Source: Lachnospiraceae bacterium
GTDB taxonomy: Bacteria > Bacillota > Clostridia > Lachnospirales > Lachnospiraceae
Assembly: GCA_017470735.1 (NCBI GenBank)
Contig: JAFUYB010000021.1
Span: forward strand, 20,379-84,378
DNA: 64,000 bases
Direction of reading: 5' to 3'
A program made the translations under genes and the position numbers. This document shows, piece by piece, positions 16,062 through 25,040 of the stretch. The notes beneath the pieces were generated by a model, which did no database searches, had not been told where the DNA came from, and was given only the letters and a program-made list of their open reading frames with translations. How positions within the stretch are numbered: the stretch's first letter is position 1; each line of letters starts with the position of its first letter.

Positions 16062-19000
16062 ATGGGATTTATGAAAAGGGTATTGCGGGATATTTCGCTG
16101 AGTAAAAAGAGCCTCGGAAACGGACGGTGGGAGATGGGCAAAAGTTCTGTCCGCCCGCTGGCTGTGCCGCGGCTTTTTTCAGGAGATTCTTTTGCGTTGC
16201 GGATTGCCGGTAAATATCTCGGTACGGAAAATTATTCGGATTTCTTTGCGCGGATGGTGCTTCTGCTCCCTAAGGACGGCAGCGGTGAAATCGAAAAGCG
16301 TGAAAAGCACATTCACCACAATCATATTTATTATCGTTACATCCGTACTGTCCAGATGATCTATGGATCGCGTTCGCAGCGTCTGTATTTGCAAAATGTG
16401 GCTGGGCAGACGGAGAATTATCTGCAAAATAATTTTGAACAAATATCCCGGTCTCATTTGGAAAACAATATTGAGCGGACAGCAGAAAATTATCTGCAAA
16501 ACCGGATTGACCACACGGAATGGTTTAGCAGCCGGGATGTTTCTGTGCTTCCGTATTCCGTGGCGCGGTTTGTGCATAGGATTTCGTTGGCACTGCGGGA
16601 CGAGGCGAAGGATGCTGTGGAGCTGCAAGACGGGGCGAAGGATGCTGCGGAGCTGCAAGATAGAAGAGTGGAGCCGGAGAGTACCCGGTTTGATGGGGAA
16701 GCAGGACAAAGTCAAAGTGTGTCAGTAAATGCAGAATCACCGGCTCTCCATACGATAGGCTCACAAATCTGGAATACCATCATGCGGCAGGTGCAGCGTG
16801 TGAACCGGAATTTTTTGCGAAATTTCAGCCGGCTTCAGAATACCAGGCAGTCGTCAAATTTAATGACTGCAGAATATGATACCCGCCTTGTGCTGTATGG
16901 TGATCAGATGATCACCAACCGTAATTATAATGATGCCGGGGAGACTGTTTACAACCGGTATTCTTATGATGCCGGGGAGGCTGTTTATGAGCGGTATCAC
17001 AATGATTTCGGAGAGACCGTTTTCAATCAGTTTAAAAATGGTGCCGGGGAAACTGTTTACAACCGGTATTCTAATGAGGCTGGAGAGACTGTTTACAACC
17101 GGTATTTTAATGATGCCGCGGAGATTGCATACAATCAGATATCCGATGCTAACAGGCAATTCATATTCAATCAAAATATCGGAAACGACAGGCAATCCAC
17201 ATTCAACCGAATTTCCGGTGACAATGGGCAGACTATATCCAATCAGAATTATGATGGCGGAGAACAAAATACTTTTCTTCAGATAAATTATAATGACGAA
17301 CACAGCACATTCAATCAGATAAACAATGGTGATGAACAGACGGTACTCCGCCGGATAAACAATGGTGGTGAACAGACCGTACTCTACCAGATAAACAATG
17401 GCGGTGGGCAGATGGAACTCCGCCAGATAAACAATGGCGATGAACAGATTGCACTCCAACAGATAAATAATAATGACAGACAGACCGTGTTCAATCAGAT
17501 TTACCATAATGATGAACTGGCAGCATTTTATCAGATGTTCGGCCGTGACGGGCAGTCAATATTTAACCGGATGTTCGGCGGAGGGACACAGAATGTTTTC
17601 CGGCAATTGATAAATGGCGGAGGACAGTCTGTTTTCAATGGTGTTCATCTCTCCCTTCTCAACCGGGTGCATTACGGCGGAGATCAGACTGCGATCGATC
17701 AGAATATCAATATCGCCGGGCAATCCGTTACCCATTCACTTGTCAATAGGAGTACAGAATCCGGTTACAATACAGCGGTAAACAATAATCGAACAAGTGT
17801 GGGCCATACAACTGAAAATAATAACCGGACAAGCATAGGCCAAACAACAGTAAACAGTAACCGAACAAGCATAGGCCAAACAACCGTAAATGATAACCGG
17901 ACAAGCATAGGCCAGACAACAGTAAACAACAATCGAACAAAAAATGGCCAAACAACAGTAAATGATAATTGGACAGATATAGGTCATACAGCAGTAGACC
18001 GTAATCGTACAGTTACAAATCATTCAATAATTAATGTCAATCCGTCTTATGATGACAGTATAAATATAAACAGCAACCAATTCGTGGCTGGCAATTCAGG
18101 GACAATAAACGAAACGCAATACCCGAATTATTCTGCCACGGGCAACAGCGTGACCAATATTTTCCGGCGCATATTTATGGGATTCGGGAGTGGTGCCAAC
18201 CGTATCACGAGGGAGGCTGCGTGGCGCAGTATCCTTCCGATTGCGCATACGGTACGGAGAATGATATTTCATATTCCCGGAAATAAACTGGCGGCAGTTG
18301 CCAATCAATACATAAACAACGAACCGGCGGCAGCTGCCAACCAATACATAAACAACAAACTGGCGGCGGTTATCAGCCAATACATAAATAATGGACAGAA
18401 GGCAGTTGTCAACCAATATATGAGCAACGAACCGGTGATGGTTTCCAATCGATACATAAGCAACGAAGCGGTGACGGTTGCCGATCAATACATAAGCAAC
18501 GAACCGGTGACGGTTGCCGATCGATACATAAGCAACGGACCGGTGACGGTTGCCGATCGATACATAAGTAACGGACCAGTAACAGTTACCAATCAATATA
18601 TAAACAACGGACAATTTACTTTCCGCCGGCTATTAGGAAATGTCGGAAGCGCGGTCAGCAGTCAGCCGTCAGATCATAATAAAAGGTTTGTTAACAGCAG
18701 AATAATAGGTGATACACTCAACCGGATTTTAAGAATCGGCGGGCAATCCATGTCCGATCAAAGCATGGACAGTGCCGGGGCAACTACAAGCGGTCAGATT
18801 ACAAGGTTCGACAGACCAAGCATGACCGAACGGATTTTAAGAACCGGTGATCAGTTTGTATTCAATCAAACTGCAGGCAGGAATGGGCAGAACATTTCCA
18901 ATCAGACTTTTTATGGAGATTCGCAGACTGAGCTGATCATCCGAAAAGCGGGAGCCGGATCGCAGCAGGGACAGACCAGTACACCTGTAAATCAGGCCGG

Positions 19001-19535
19001 CAGATATGTAAATCAGACCGGTGAACTTGTAAATCAGGCTGGCAGATCTGTGAATCAGACCGATCATGAGCAGGAGCATATCCACCAGTTGCGGAGGACG
19101 ACGGCCGGCCATGGGCAGGAGCATATCCATCAATTGCAGAGGACAACGGCCGATCATGAGCAGGAGCATATCCACCAGTTGCGGAGGATGACGGCCGGCC
19201 ATGAGCAGGAGCATATCCACCAGTTGCGGAGGACGACGGCCGATCATGAGCAGGAAAGTATCCGCCAGCTGCGGGAGACGATTGTCCGTTTAGAGGAAGA
19301 ATTGGAGATTGAGCGGGATCAGACGAGGCGAGATATCCGGGAAGTCGAAGAGCTGCGTTCGCGCGTCCAAAGCCAGGAGGAGGAGCTGGAACGGATCGGA
19401 AAGAGCAACGAACGGCTGGCGGATGAAATAGAAAAGGAGCAGCAAAGAAAAAACATTGATCCGAGGATCGCAGTACTGTTTGATAATGAAATGACACTGA
19501 ACCGTCAGAGGTATGGCGCACCGTTGCTGTCATAA
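16062..19535 (+). CDS. Giant tandem-repeat protein with 12-residue units, candidate fibre or surface protein
   Basis: A 1157-residue protein; start ATG 16062 or 16071. Residues 1-110 are non-repetitive, without a clear signal peptide. Three large arrays share a 12-residue period: residues 289-528 (20 units, pattern xNDGGEQTVxNQI), 574-657 (7 units, NNNRTSIGQTTV) and 741-848 (9 units, NGPVTVADRYIS). Near the end come four heptads (VNQAGRY type), four 15-residue units (HEQEHIHQLRRTTAD) and a coiled coil (about 1060-1130). Each 12-mer reads as a turn plus a short beta strand, which would suit a beta-solenoid or fibre shaft. Its codons are more A/T-rich than its neighbours. Its position next to the eCIS genes suggests a tail-fibre or surface role; no family is recognised, and a tape-measure or adhesin role is possible. 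Confidence 0.8.
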   Translation: MGFMKRVLRDISLSKKSLGNGRWEMGKSSVRPLAVPRLFSGDSFALRIAGKYLGTENYSDFFARMVLLLPKDGSGEIEKREKHIHHNHIYYRYIRTVQMIYGSRSQRLYLQNVAGQTENYLQNNFEQISRSHLENNIERTAENYLQNRIDHTEWFSSRDVSVLPYSVARFVHRISLALRDEAKDAVELQDGAKDAAELQDRRVEPESTRFDGEAGQSQSVSVNAESPALHTIGSQIWNTIMRQVQRVNRNFLRNFSRLQNTRQSSNLMTAEYDTRLVLYGDQMITNRNYNDAGETVYNRYSYDAGEAVYERYHNDFGETVFNQFKNGAGETVYNRYSNEAGETVYNRYFNDAAEIAYNQISDANRQFIFNQNIGNDRQSTFNRISGDNGQTISNQNYDGGEQNTFLQINYNDEHSTFNQINNGDEQTVLRRINNGGEQTVLYQINNGGGQMELRQINNGDEQIALQQINNNDRQTVFNQIYHNDELAAFYQMFGRDGQSIFNRMFGGGTQNVFRQLINGGGQSVFNGVHLSLLNRVHYGGDQTAIDQNINIAGQSVTHSLVNRSTESGYNTAVNNNRTSVGHTTENNNRTSIGQTTVNSNRTSIGQTTVNDNRTSIGQTTVNNNRTKNGQTTVNDNWTDIGHTAVDRNRTVTNHSIINVNPSYDDSININSNQFVAGNSGTINETQYPNYSATGNSVTNIFRRIFMGFGSGANRITREAAWRSILPIAHTVRRMIFHIPGNKLAAVANQYINNEPAAAANQYINNKLAAVISQYINNGQKAVVNQYMSNEPVMVSNRYISNEAVTVADQYISNEPVTVADRYISNGPVTVADRYISNGPVTVTNQYINNGQFTFRRLLGNVGSAVSSQPSDHNKRFVNSRIIGDTLNRILRIGGQSMSDQSMDSAGATTSGQITRFDRPSMTERILRTGDQFVFNQTAGRNGQNISNQTFYGDSQTELIIRKAGAGSQQGQTSTPVNQAGRYVNQTGELVNQAGRSVNQTDHEQEHIHQLRRTTAGHGQEHIHQLQRTTADHEQEHIHQLRRMTAGHEQEHIHQLRRTTADHEQESIRQLRETIVRLEEELEIERDQTRRDIREVEELRSRVQSQEEELERIGKSNERLADEIEKEQQRKNIDPRIAVLFDNEMTLNRQRYGAPLLS
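16926..17645. repeat. 36-bp tandem repeat array A (20 units) in the repeat-protein gene
   Basis: Exactly 720 bp, reading as twenty 12-residue units. Early units carry NDAGETVYNRY; middle units carry NNGGEQTVLxQI. Units 4-5 and 12-15 are most alike at DNA level, pointing to recent local duplication. Confidence 0.85.
17781..18032. repeat. 36-bp tandem repeat array B (7 units)
   Basis: Seven 12-residue units of NxNRTSIGQTTV type. Units 2-5 are nearly identical in DNA (ACAAGCATAGGCCAAACAAC core), so this array is the youngest or most homogenised. Confidence 0.85.
18282..18605. repeat. 36-bp tandem repeat array C (9 units)
   Basis: Nine 12-residue units of NEPVTVADRYIS type; units 6-9 are almost identical in DNA. 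A tenth, degraded unit follows to about 18641. Confidence 0.85.
18987..19064. repeat. 21-bp tandem repeat (heptads) in the repeat-protein gene
   Basis: Nearly four units beginning GTAAATCAGG/ACC, encoding VNQAGRY, VNQTGEL, VNQAGRS and VNQT. The period changes from 12 residues to 7 before the coiled coil. Confidence 0.75.
19065..19244. repeat. 45-bp tandem repeat (4 units) before the coiled coil
   Basis: Four near-identical 45-bp units, each CATGAGCAGGAGCATATCCA followed by a further 25 bases, encoding HEQEHIHQLRRTTAD/G. A fifth diverged unit runs into the coiled coil. Confidence 0.85.
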
Positions 19536-19574
19536 TAAAGGAGCAGAGGAAATATAGTACCTCTGCTCCTTTAT
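19535..19574. terminator. Stem-loop between the convergent repeat-protein gene and argG
   Basis: A perfect 15-bp stem (19535-19549 with 19560-19574) around a ten-base loop sits between the two converging genes. T-runs are weak on both sides, but the place and symmetry suit a bidirectional terminator. Confidence 0.75.
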
Positions 19575-19597
19575 AATAGAATAGATAATGGATAGCT

Positions 19598-20812
19598 TTA
19601 TTTTTCCAGCTCCTGCATCTTCATCGCCCGGACCTTTAAAGGCAGGCCGAATAATGTAATGAAGCCTTCCGCGTCGTGGTGGTCGTAAAGATCGCCGGTC
19701 GTGAAGGACGCGAGGGATTCGCTGTAGAGCGAGTAGGGTGAGGTCGTGCCTGCTTTGATGATGTTGCCCTTGTAAAGCTTGAATCTGACTTCGCCGGTCA
19801 CATATTCCTGGGTGGAGGTGACAAAGGCGCGGACAGCGTCGCAGAGCGGGGTGAACCACTTTCCTTCGTAAACAATCTGTGCGAGTTTATTCGCCATATC
19901 TTTTTTCACTTCCATCGTCGCACGGTCGAGGACAAGCTCTTCAAGCTGGTCGTGCGCTTCCATCAGGATCGTGCCGCCCGGTGTCTCATAAACGCCGCGG
20001 CTTTTCATGCCGACAACGCGGTTTTCAACGATATCGACGATGCCGATGCCGTGCTTGCCGCCGAGGCGGTTCAGCTCACGGATGATGTCGGCTGTTTTCA
20101 TCTGCTTGCCGTTGATCGAGGTCGGTACGCCCTTTTTAAACTGCATGGTCACATATTCGCCCTCGTCGGGAGCCTTTTCCGGCGTCACGCCGAGCACCAG
20201 AAGGTGGTCGAAGTCCGGTTCGTTGGCAGGATCTTCAAGCTCGAGGCCTTCGTGGCTGATGTGCCAGAGATTGCGGTCGCGGCTGTAGCTCTGTGCTGCG
20301 GAAAACGGCAGGTTGATCCCATGCTCCTGGCAGTACGCGATCTCCGATTCACGGGAGTCGAGCGTCCATTTGTCGTCGCGCCACGCGGCGATGATCTTGA
20401 TATCCGGGGCGAGCGCTTTGATGCCCAGCTCAAAACGGATCTGGTCGTTGCCTTTTCCGGTAGCGCCGTGGCAGATGGCAGTCGCGCCTTCTTTGCGTGC
20501 AACATCCACCAGAGTCTTGGCGATCAGCGGACGCGCCATGGAGGTGCCGAGCAGGTATTTATTCTCATAGACCGCGCCGGCCTGCACGCAGGGCATAATG
20601 TATTCTTCCGCGAAAGCGTCATTGACATCTTCGATGTAAAGCTTGGATGCGCCGCAGGAGAGGGCGCGTTCTTCCAAACCGTCGAGTTCTTCTTCCTGCC
20701 CGCAGTCGATGCAGCAGCAGATCACTTCATAATCATAATTTTCCTTGAGCCACGGGATGATCGCCGTGGTGTCGAGTCCGCCGGAATAGGCGAGTACCAC
20801 TTTTTCTTTCAT
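19598..20812 (-). CDS. argG: Argininosuccinate synthase
   Basis: A 404-residue cytosolic enzyme that joins citrulline and aspartate with ATP to give argininosuccinate, the penultimate arginine step. The ATP-binding P-loop-like AYSGGLDTT is at residues 9-17. The family blocks [20 protein letters not shown] and [22 protein letters not shown] are present. The length is usual for the family. The gene is divergent from the argC-argJ-argB-argD cluster, with a dyad in the shared 273-bp region that may be a common operator. Its stop faces the eCIS accessory region across a symmetrical stem-loop. Confidence 0.98.
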   Translation of the reverse strand: MKEKVVLAYSGGLDTTAIIPWLKENYDYEVICCCIDCGQEEELDGLEERALSCGASKLYIEDVNDAFAEEYIMPCVQAGAVYENKYLLGTSMARPLIAKTLVDVARKEGATAICHGATGKGNDQIRFELGIKALAPDIKIIAAWRDDKWTLDSRESEIAYCQEHGINLPFSAAQSYSRDRNLWHISHEGLELEDPANEPDFDHLLVLGVTPEKAPDEGEYVTMQFKKGVPTSINGKQMKTADIIRELNRLGGKHGIGIVDIVENRVVGMKSRGVYETPGGTILMEAHDQLEELVLDRATMEVKKDMANKLAQIVYEGKWFTPLCDAVRAFVTSTQEYVTGEVRFKLYKGNIIKAGTTSPYSLYSESLASFTTGDLYDHHDAEGFITLFGLPLKVRAMKMQELEK

Positions 20813-20904
20813 AATCGTCTTGTCTCCTTAGTTTAAATGGAACGGCCTGCGTCGGATGCAGTTTCCATGCAAAATCACGCAAAAATCTCTTTTTTCACCG
20901 TCCC

Positions 20905-20929
20905 TTAGTGAAAAATTACCATTCACTAA
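20905..20929. promoter_or_regulatory. Dyad in the argG-argC divergent region, possible ArgR site
   Basis: TTAGTGA (20905-20911) and TCACTAA (20923-20929) form a perfect inverted repeat. The inside reads TGAA...TTCA, like an arginine-repressor box but with a longer centre than the usual 14-bp core. A TATAAT for argC lies at 20978-20983, without a clear -35. ArgR binding is inferred from position only. Confidence 0.4.
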
Positions 20930-21085
20930 TATACTACATTGCCTGAATTTTATCTACTATTTTCTTTTGAACGAGAGTATAATGTAATTCGTGTGTTATG
21001 ACGGAACATTTGTAAAATGCAGTTGTGAGGATATGGGTTGCGGGGCTTGTCCGCAATAGATTTTCATATAAAAAAGGGGGAGCGT

Positions 21086-22126
21086 ATGATAAAAGCGGGA
21101 ATTATCGGGGCGACCGGTTATGCGGGAGCGGAGCTGGTGCGGATTCTGATGCGGCACCCTGAGGCAGAGGTAAAATGGCTGGTGTCGAAATCGTATGTCG
21201 GTGAGCGGTTCTCGTCGATCTATGGGAATATGTTCCGGATCATTGATGAGGATTGCCTCGGTGAAGATCTGCCGCAGCTTGCCGAAGAGGCGGATGTCAT
21301 TTTCACGGCGACGCCGCAGGGTTATCTGTCGCAGCTTTTGACCGAAGAGATCCTGGAAAAGACACGGATGATCGATCTGTCGGCGGATTACCGTCTGTCG
21401 GATGTGTCCGTGTATGAGCAGTGGTACAAATTGCAGCACGGTTCGCCGCAGCTGATCAAAAAGGCAGTATACGGCCTGTGTGAGCTTCACCGCGAGGCGG
21501 TCAAAAAGACCAGGCTGGTCGCGAATCCGGGCTGTTACACGACTTGTTCGATCCTGTCGGTTTATCCGCTGGTCGCGGAAGGGCTGATCAATCCCGCAAC
21601 GATCGTGATCGATGCGAAGTCCGGTACTTCGGGGGCGGGCCGGGGAGCAAAGACAGCGAATCTGTTCTGCGAGGTCAATGAAAATATCAAGGCTTACGGT
21701 GTCGCGACGCACCGGCACACGCCGGAGATCGAGGAGCAGCTGTCATTGGCGGCGAATGAGCCGGTGACGGTCAGCTTTACGCCGCATCTTGTGCCGATGA
21801 ACCGCGGGATTCTGGTGACGGCTTATGCGTCGGTCATGGATGAGCTGACGGAAGAGGATATCCGCATTGCCTATGAAAAATATTACAAGGATGAGTATTT
21901 TATCCGTCTTTTGCCGGCGGGAGTCTGCCCCGAGACGAAGTGGGTCGAGGGATCAAATTTTGTCGATATCGGATTTGTGCTGGATATGCGCACGGGCCGG
22001 GTGATTATTATGGGAGCGCTTGACAATCTCGTGAAAGGCGCGGCGGGGCAGGCAGTGCAGAATATGAACCTGCTGTTTGGATTGGATGAAAAGACGGGAC
22101 TCGAGCTGGTGCCGGTGTTTCCGTAA
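21086..22126 (+). CDS. argC: N-acetyl-gamma-glutamyl-phosphate reductase
   Basis: A 346-residue enzyme that reduces N-acetylglutamyl phosphate to the semialdehyde with NADPH. The start is ATG 21086, with GGGGGAG at 21076-21082; the upstream in-frame codons are not conserved. GIIGATGYAGAELVR is the NADP-binding Rossmann motif. NPGCYTT carries the catalytic Cys. HRHTPEIEEQLS and PHLVPMNRGI are further family blocks. It is first in the cluster argC-GNAT-argJ-argB-argD. The order of reactions is argJ (acetyl transfer), argB, argC, argD, so the cluster covers the path to ornithine. Confidence 0.98.
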   Translation: MIKAGIIGATGYAGAELVRILMRHPEAEVKWLVSKSYVGERFSSIYGNMFRIIDEDCLGEDLPQLAEEADVIFTATPQGYLSQLLTEEILEKTRMIDLSADYRLSDVSVYEQWYKLQHGSPQLIKKAVYGLCELHREAVKKTRLVANPGCYTTCSILSVYPLVAEGLINPATIVIDAKSGTSGAGRGAKTANLFCEVNENIKAYGVATHRHTPEIEEQLSLAANEPVTVSFTPHLVPMNRGILVTAYASVMDELTEEDIRIAYEKYYKDEYFIRLLPAGVCPETKWVEGSNFVDIGFVLDMRTGRVIIMGALDNLVKGAAGQAVQNMNLLFGLDEKTGLELVPVFP

Positions 22127-22161
22127 GATTATTTGATGGATGTTTAAGACTGGGATGACGA

Positions 22162-22689
22162 ATGGATAAAACGCGTGCTGGAACGCAGAGGTTTATGGGA
22201 AAGCAGATAAGGGATGTAGGACATACGCAGGCAGAGAAAGAAATAAAAATCCGCGCGATGCACCCGGCGGACTACGGCAAGGTGCGGCAGCTGTGGCTGT
22301 CGATCCATCGGCTTGGCATCCGCAGCGTGGACGATGCCAAAGAGGGTGTCGTGCGCTTTTTGGAACGCAATCCGGAGACTTCGGTCGTTGCGGAAAGAAG
22401 CGGGGAGATCGTCGGATCGATCCTGTGCGGACACGACGGCAGGACCGGTTGTTTCTACCATGTGTGCGTCAGGGAGGACCTGCGGCGGCAGGGCATCGGC
22501 AGCCGGATGGTGCGGTTCGCGGTGGACGCGTTGACAAAGGAGCAGATTTCCAAGATTTCGCTGTTTGCGTATACGGACAATGCGCTTGGCAATGATTTCT
22601 GGAAATGCCTCGGGTTCGTGCGGCGTGAGGATATGTATAATTACGAGTGGCAGCTGAATGAAGCGAATGTGACGAATTTTAATCAATGA
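22162..22689 (+). CDS. GNAT-family N-acetyltransferase in the arginine cluster
   Basis: A 175-residue protein. The start ATG 22162 has only a weak ribosome site; ATG 22195 is an alternative. The acetyl-CoA binding motif is VCVREDLRRQGIGSRMV, with Q/RxxGxG/A as RRQGIG. Strands VVAERSGEIVGSILCG and the C-terminal FWKCLGFVRRED complete the GNAT fold. It sits between argC and argJ. Because argJ is present, a separate acetylglutamate synthase is not strictly required, but a priming ArgA-like role is possible. The substrate cannot be told from the sequence; a general small-molecule acetyltransferase is as likely. Confidence 0.88.
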   Translation: MDKTRAGTQRFMGKQIRDVGHTQAEKEIKIRAMHPADYGKVRQLWLSIHRLGIRSVDDAKEGVVRFLERNPETSVVAERSGEIVGSILCGHDGRTGCFYHVCVREDLRRQGIGSRMVRFAVDALTKEQISKISLFAYTDNALGNDFWKCLGFVRREDMYNYEWQLNEANVTNFNQ

Positions 22690-22696
22690 GAGAGCT

Positions 22697-22782
22697 GGAA
22701 TTCAATGGCGGATGGACTTTGGCCGATGATGATAACCGTGGATTTCAATGGCAGATAGACACTGATCGATGATGGAATCCAT
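22697..22782. repeat. Imperfect 43-bp direct repeat between GNAT gene and argJ
   Basis: Two diverged copies start at 22697 and 22740 (shared core TTCAATGGCRGATRGAC and GATGATG). They fill most of the gap; no gene or promoter is seen in it. Confidence 0.5.
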
Positions 22783-22824
22783 GGGTTTTGATGGTTGGAA
22801 ATTTTTTAGATAGGAGTAAAGCAG

Positions 22825-24048
22825 ATGGAATGGATTGACGGTGGCGTGACCGCGGCAAAAGGTTTTTTGGCGGCGCAGACCGCGGCAGGGATAAAATACC
22901 GGGACCGTGACGATATGGCGATGATCTACAGCAAAAAGCCGTGCGTGCTGGCGGGGACATTTACGAGTAATGTGGTAAAAGCGGCACCGGTGCTGTGGGA
23001 CCGCAAGATGGTCGAGGAAAAGAGAAAAGCGCAGGCAGTCGTTGTCAATGCCGGTATTGCCAATGCGTGTACCGGAGACGAGGGACTTCGTTACTGTCAG
23101 CAGACCGTGGAAGCGGTGGCGGATGCTGTTTCGGTGGACGCGTCGGCAGTCTGTGTCGCATCCACCGGCGTGATCGGGATACAGCTTCCGATCGACCGGA
23201 TCGTGGCAGGGATCGGACAGATGGCGGGAAAGCTTAAGGATACGCGGGAAGCGGCGCATCTGGCGGCGCAGGCGATCATGACGACGGATACCAGACCGAA
23301 GGAAGCCGCGGTTTCCGTTTCCATTCACGGGACGACCGTGACGCTTGGCGGTATGACAAAGGGCAGCGGCATGATCCATCCCAATATGTGTACGATGCTT
23401 GCTTTTCTGACGACAGACGCGGTGATCTCACAAGAGCTTTTGCAGGAGGCGTTGTCTGAGGCGGTCAGGGACACCTACAATATGATCTCGGTGGACGGTG
23501 ACACTTCGACGAATGACACCTGCCTGCTGCTTGCAAATGGAGAAGCGGGAAACGAGGCGATCACCAAAGAGGATGAGTCGTTCGGGCTCTTTGTCGAAGC
23601 GCTGTTTGAGGTCAACCGGAAGCTGGCGCGGATGATGGCTGGCGACGGGGAGGGCGCGACCGCGCTTTTGGAGGTGACGGTCGAGCACGCGAACACAGTG
23701 GAAGAGGCAAAATGTCTGGCTAAATCGGTGGTCAGTTCATCGCTGGTCAAGGCTATGATCTACGGACACGATGCCAACAGCGGACGGGTGCTGTGCGCGC
23801 TTGGTTATGCAGGCGTGGATTTTGACCCGGAGGCCGTGGATCTGACCGTAAGAAGCGCTACCGGGCAGACGATGCTGATGCAAAACGGGCAGTACGCGGA
23901 TTACTCCGAAGAGGAAGCGACAAAGATCCTGTCCGAGGAAGAGGTGACGGTCATTTGCGACATGCACCAGGGCAGTGCGTCCGCAACGGCGTGGGGCTGC
24001 GACCTGACCTATGATTATGTCAAGATCAATGCGGATTATAGGTCGTAG
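22825..24048 (+). CDS. argJ: Glutamate N-acetyltransferase / amino-acid acetyltransferase
   Basis: A 407-residue ArgJ. It moves the acetyl group from N-acetylornithine to glutamate and in bifunctional forms also uses acetyl-CoA. AGGAG lies eight bases before ATG 22825. The self-cleavage site lies in GMIHPNMCTMLAF, with Thr190 as the nucleophile that starts the beta chain; a Cys instead of the more usual Ala precedes it. Other blocks are VVNAGIANACTG and STGVIG, and the C-terminus carries DLTYDYVKINADYRS. The enzyme works as an alpha2-beta2 complex after autoproteolysis. It implies the cyclic acetyl pathway of ornithine synthesis. Confidence 0.97.
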   Translation: MEWIDGGVTAAKGFLAAQTAAGIKYRDRDDMAMIYSKKPCVLAGTFTSNVVKAAPVLWDRKMVEEKRKAQAVVVNAGIANACTGDEGLRYCQQTVEAVADAVSVDASAVCVASTGVIGIQLPIDRIVAGIGQMAGKLKDTREAAHLAAQAIMTTDTRPKEAAVSVSIHGTTVTLGGMTKGSGMIHPNMCTMLAFLTTDAVISQELLQEALSEAVRDTYNMISVDGDTSTNDTCLLLANGEAGNEAITKEDESFGLFVEALFEVNRKLARMMAGDGEGATALLEVTVEHANTVEEAKCLAKSVVSSSLVKAMIYGHDANSGRVLCALGYAGVDFDPEAVDLTVRSATGQTMLMQNGQYADYSEEEATKILSEEEVTVICDMHQGSASATAWGCDLTYDYVKINADYRS

Positions 24049-24087
24049 GTGATAGAATAAATATAATAACGAACATAGGAGAAAAAC

Positions 24088-24984
24088 ATGCATTCGGATT
24101 CGATGAAACAGATTTTGGCAAAGGCGGAGGTGCTGATCGAGGCGCTGCCGTATATACAGCGGTTCAACCGCAAGATCATCGTCGTGAAATACGGCGGATC
24201 GGCGATGCTCGATGAAACATTAAAGCAGCAGGTGATCGAGGATGTGACGCTGCTGAAGCTGGTCGGGTTCAAGCCGGTCATCGTTCATGGAGGCGGCAAA
24301 GATATCAGCCGTTGGATTGAAAAAGCGGGGATGGAGCCGGAATTTGTCAATGGACTCCGCAAGACCGACGCGCCGACGATGGAGATTGCTGAGATGGTCT
24401 TGAACCGTCTGAACAAATCGCTTGTGGCGATGGTCGAAAAACTTGGCGTTGCGGCGGCGGGGATCAGCGGCAAGGACGGCGGGCTTTTGCATGTGGAAAA
24501 GAAGCTCGCGGACGGCGAGGACATCGGCTTTGTCGGCAATATTACCGAGGTCAATCCGAAGATTTTATATGACCTGCTGGAAAAGGATTTTCTGCCGATC
24601 GTCTGTCCGATCGGGATGGATGACAATTTTGAGACCTACAATATCAACGCGGATGATGCGGCGTGCGCGATCGCTAAAGCAATGGATGCCGAAAAGCTGG
24701 CATTTCTGACGGATATTGAGGGCGTCTACAAGGATCCGGAGGATCCTGATTCGCTGATTTCAGAGCTGACGGTAAGTGAGGCGCGGGAGCTGATCTCATC
24801 CGGGTTCATTGGCGGCGGAATGCTGCCGAAGCTTGGCAACTGCATTGACGCGATCGAGCAGGGCGTTTCCCGGGTGCATATTTTGGACGGACGGATCGCG
24901 CACTGCCTGCTGCTGGAGATTTTCACGAACCGCGGTATCGGCACGGCGATTTTGGATGACGGACAGGAAAAATATTTTGTGTAA
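24088..24984 (+). CDS. argB: Acetylglutamate kinase
   Basis: A 298-residue amino acid kinase that phosphorylates N-acetylglutamate with ATP. KYGGSAM is the phosphate-binding Lys/Gly segment, [11 protein letters not shown] binds substrate, and [12 protein letters not shown] plus LTDIEGVY are family signatures. An N-terminal helix (residues 1-20, [21 protein letters not shown]) is typical of the hexameric, arginine-inhibited forms, so feedback control is likely. AGGAG lies 9 bases before ATG 24088. The gene lies 39 bases after argJ and 56 before argD, in one probable operon. Confidence 0.98.
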   Translation: MHSDSMKQILAKAEVLIEALPYIQRFNRKIIVVKYGGSAMLDETLKQQVIEDVTLLKLVGFKPVIVHGGGKDISRWIEKAGMEPEFVNGLRKTDAPTMEIAEMVLNRLNKSLVAMVEKLGVAAAGISGKDGGLLHVEKKLADGEDIGFVGNITEVNPKILYDLLEKDFLPIVCPIGMDDNFETYNINADDAACAIAKAMDAEKLAFLTDIEGVYKDPEDPDSLISELTVSEARELISSGFIGGGMLPKLGNCIDAIEQGVSRVHILDGRIAHCLLLEIFTNRGIGTAILDDGQEKYFV

Positions 24985-25040
24985 AAAAGCGGAAGGATTT
25001 GGAATATAGATTTGGTAAATGACGGAATAGGAGCGGAGAA

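Noticed and set aside
17781..18605. CRISPR array
   Set aside because: The repeats are adjacent with no unique spacers, lie in frame within a gene, and no cas genes are near.
16860..19247. Several minus-strand frames within the repeat gene, with their own periodic residues
   Set aside because: Any frame of a 36-bp or 45-bp tandem repeat gives a periodic peptide. The plus-strand frame is continuous for 1157 codons and has start signals.
1..19535. Prophage or R-type bacteriocin (diffocin-like) locus
   Set aside because: No capsid, portal, terminase, integrase, holin or endolysin is visible. AAA+ ATPases and a DUF6760 protein point to eCIS, although the left flank is unseen.
19952..20836. 294-codon plus-strand frame opposite argG
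   Set aside because: argG on the minus strand is certain from its motifs; the opposite frame is a shadow.
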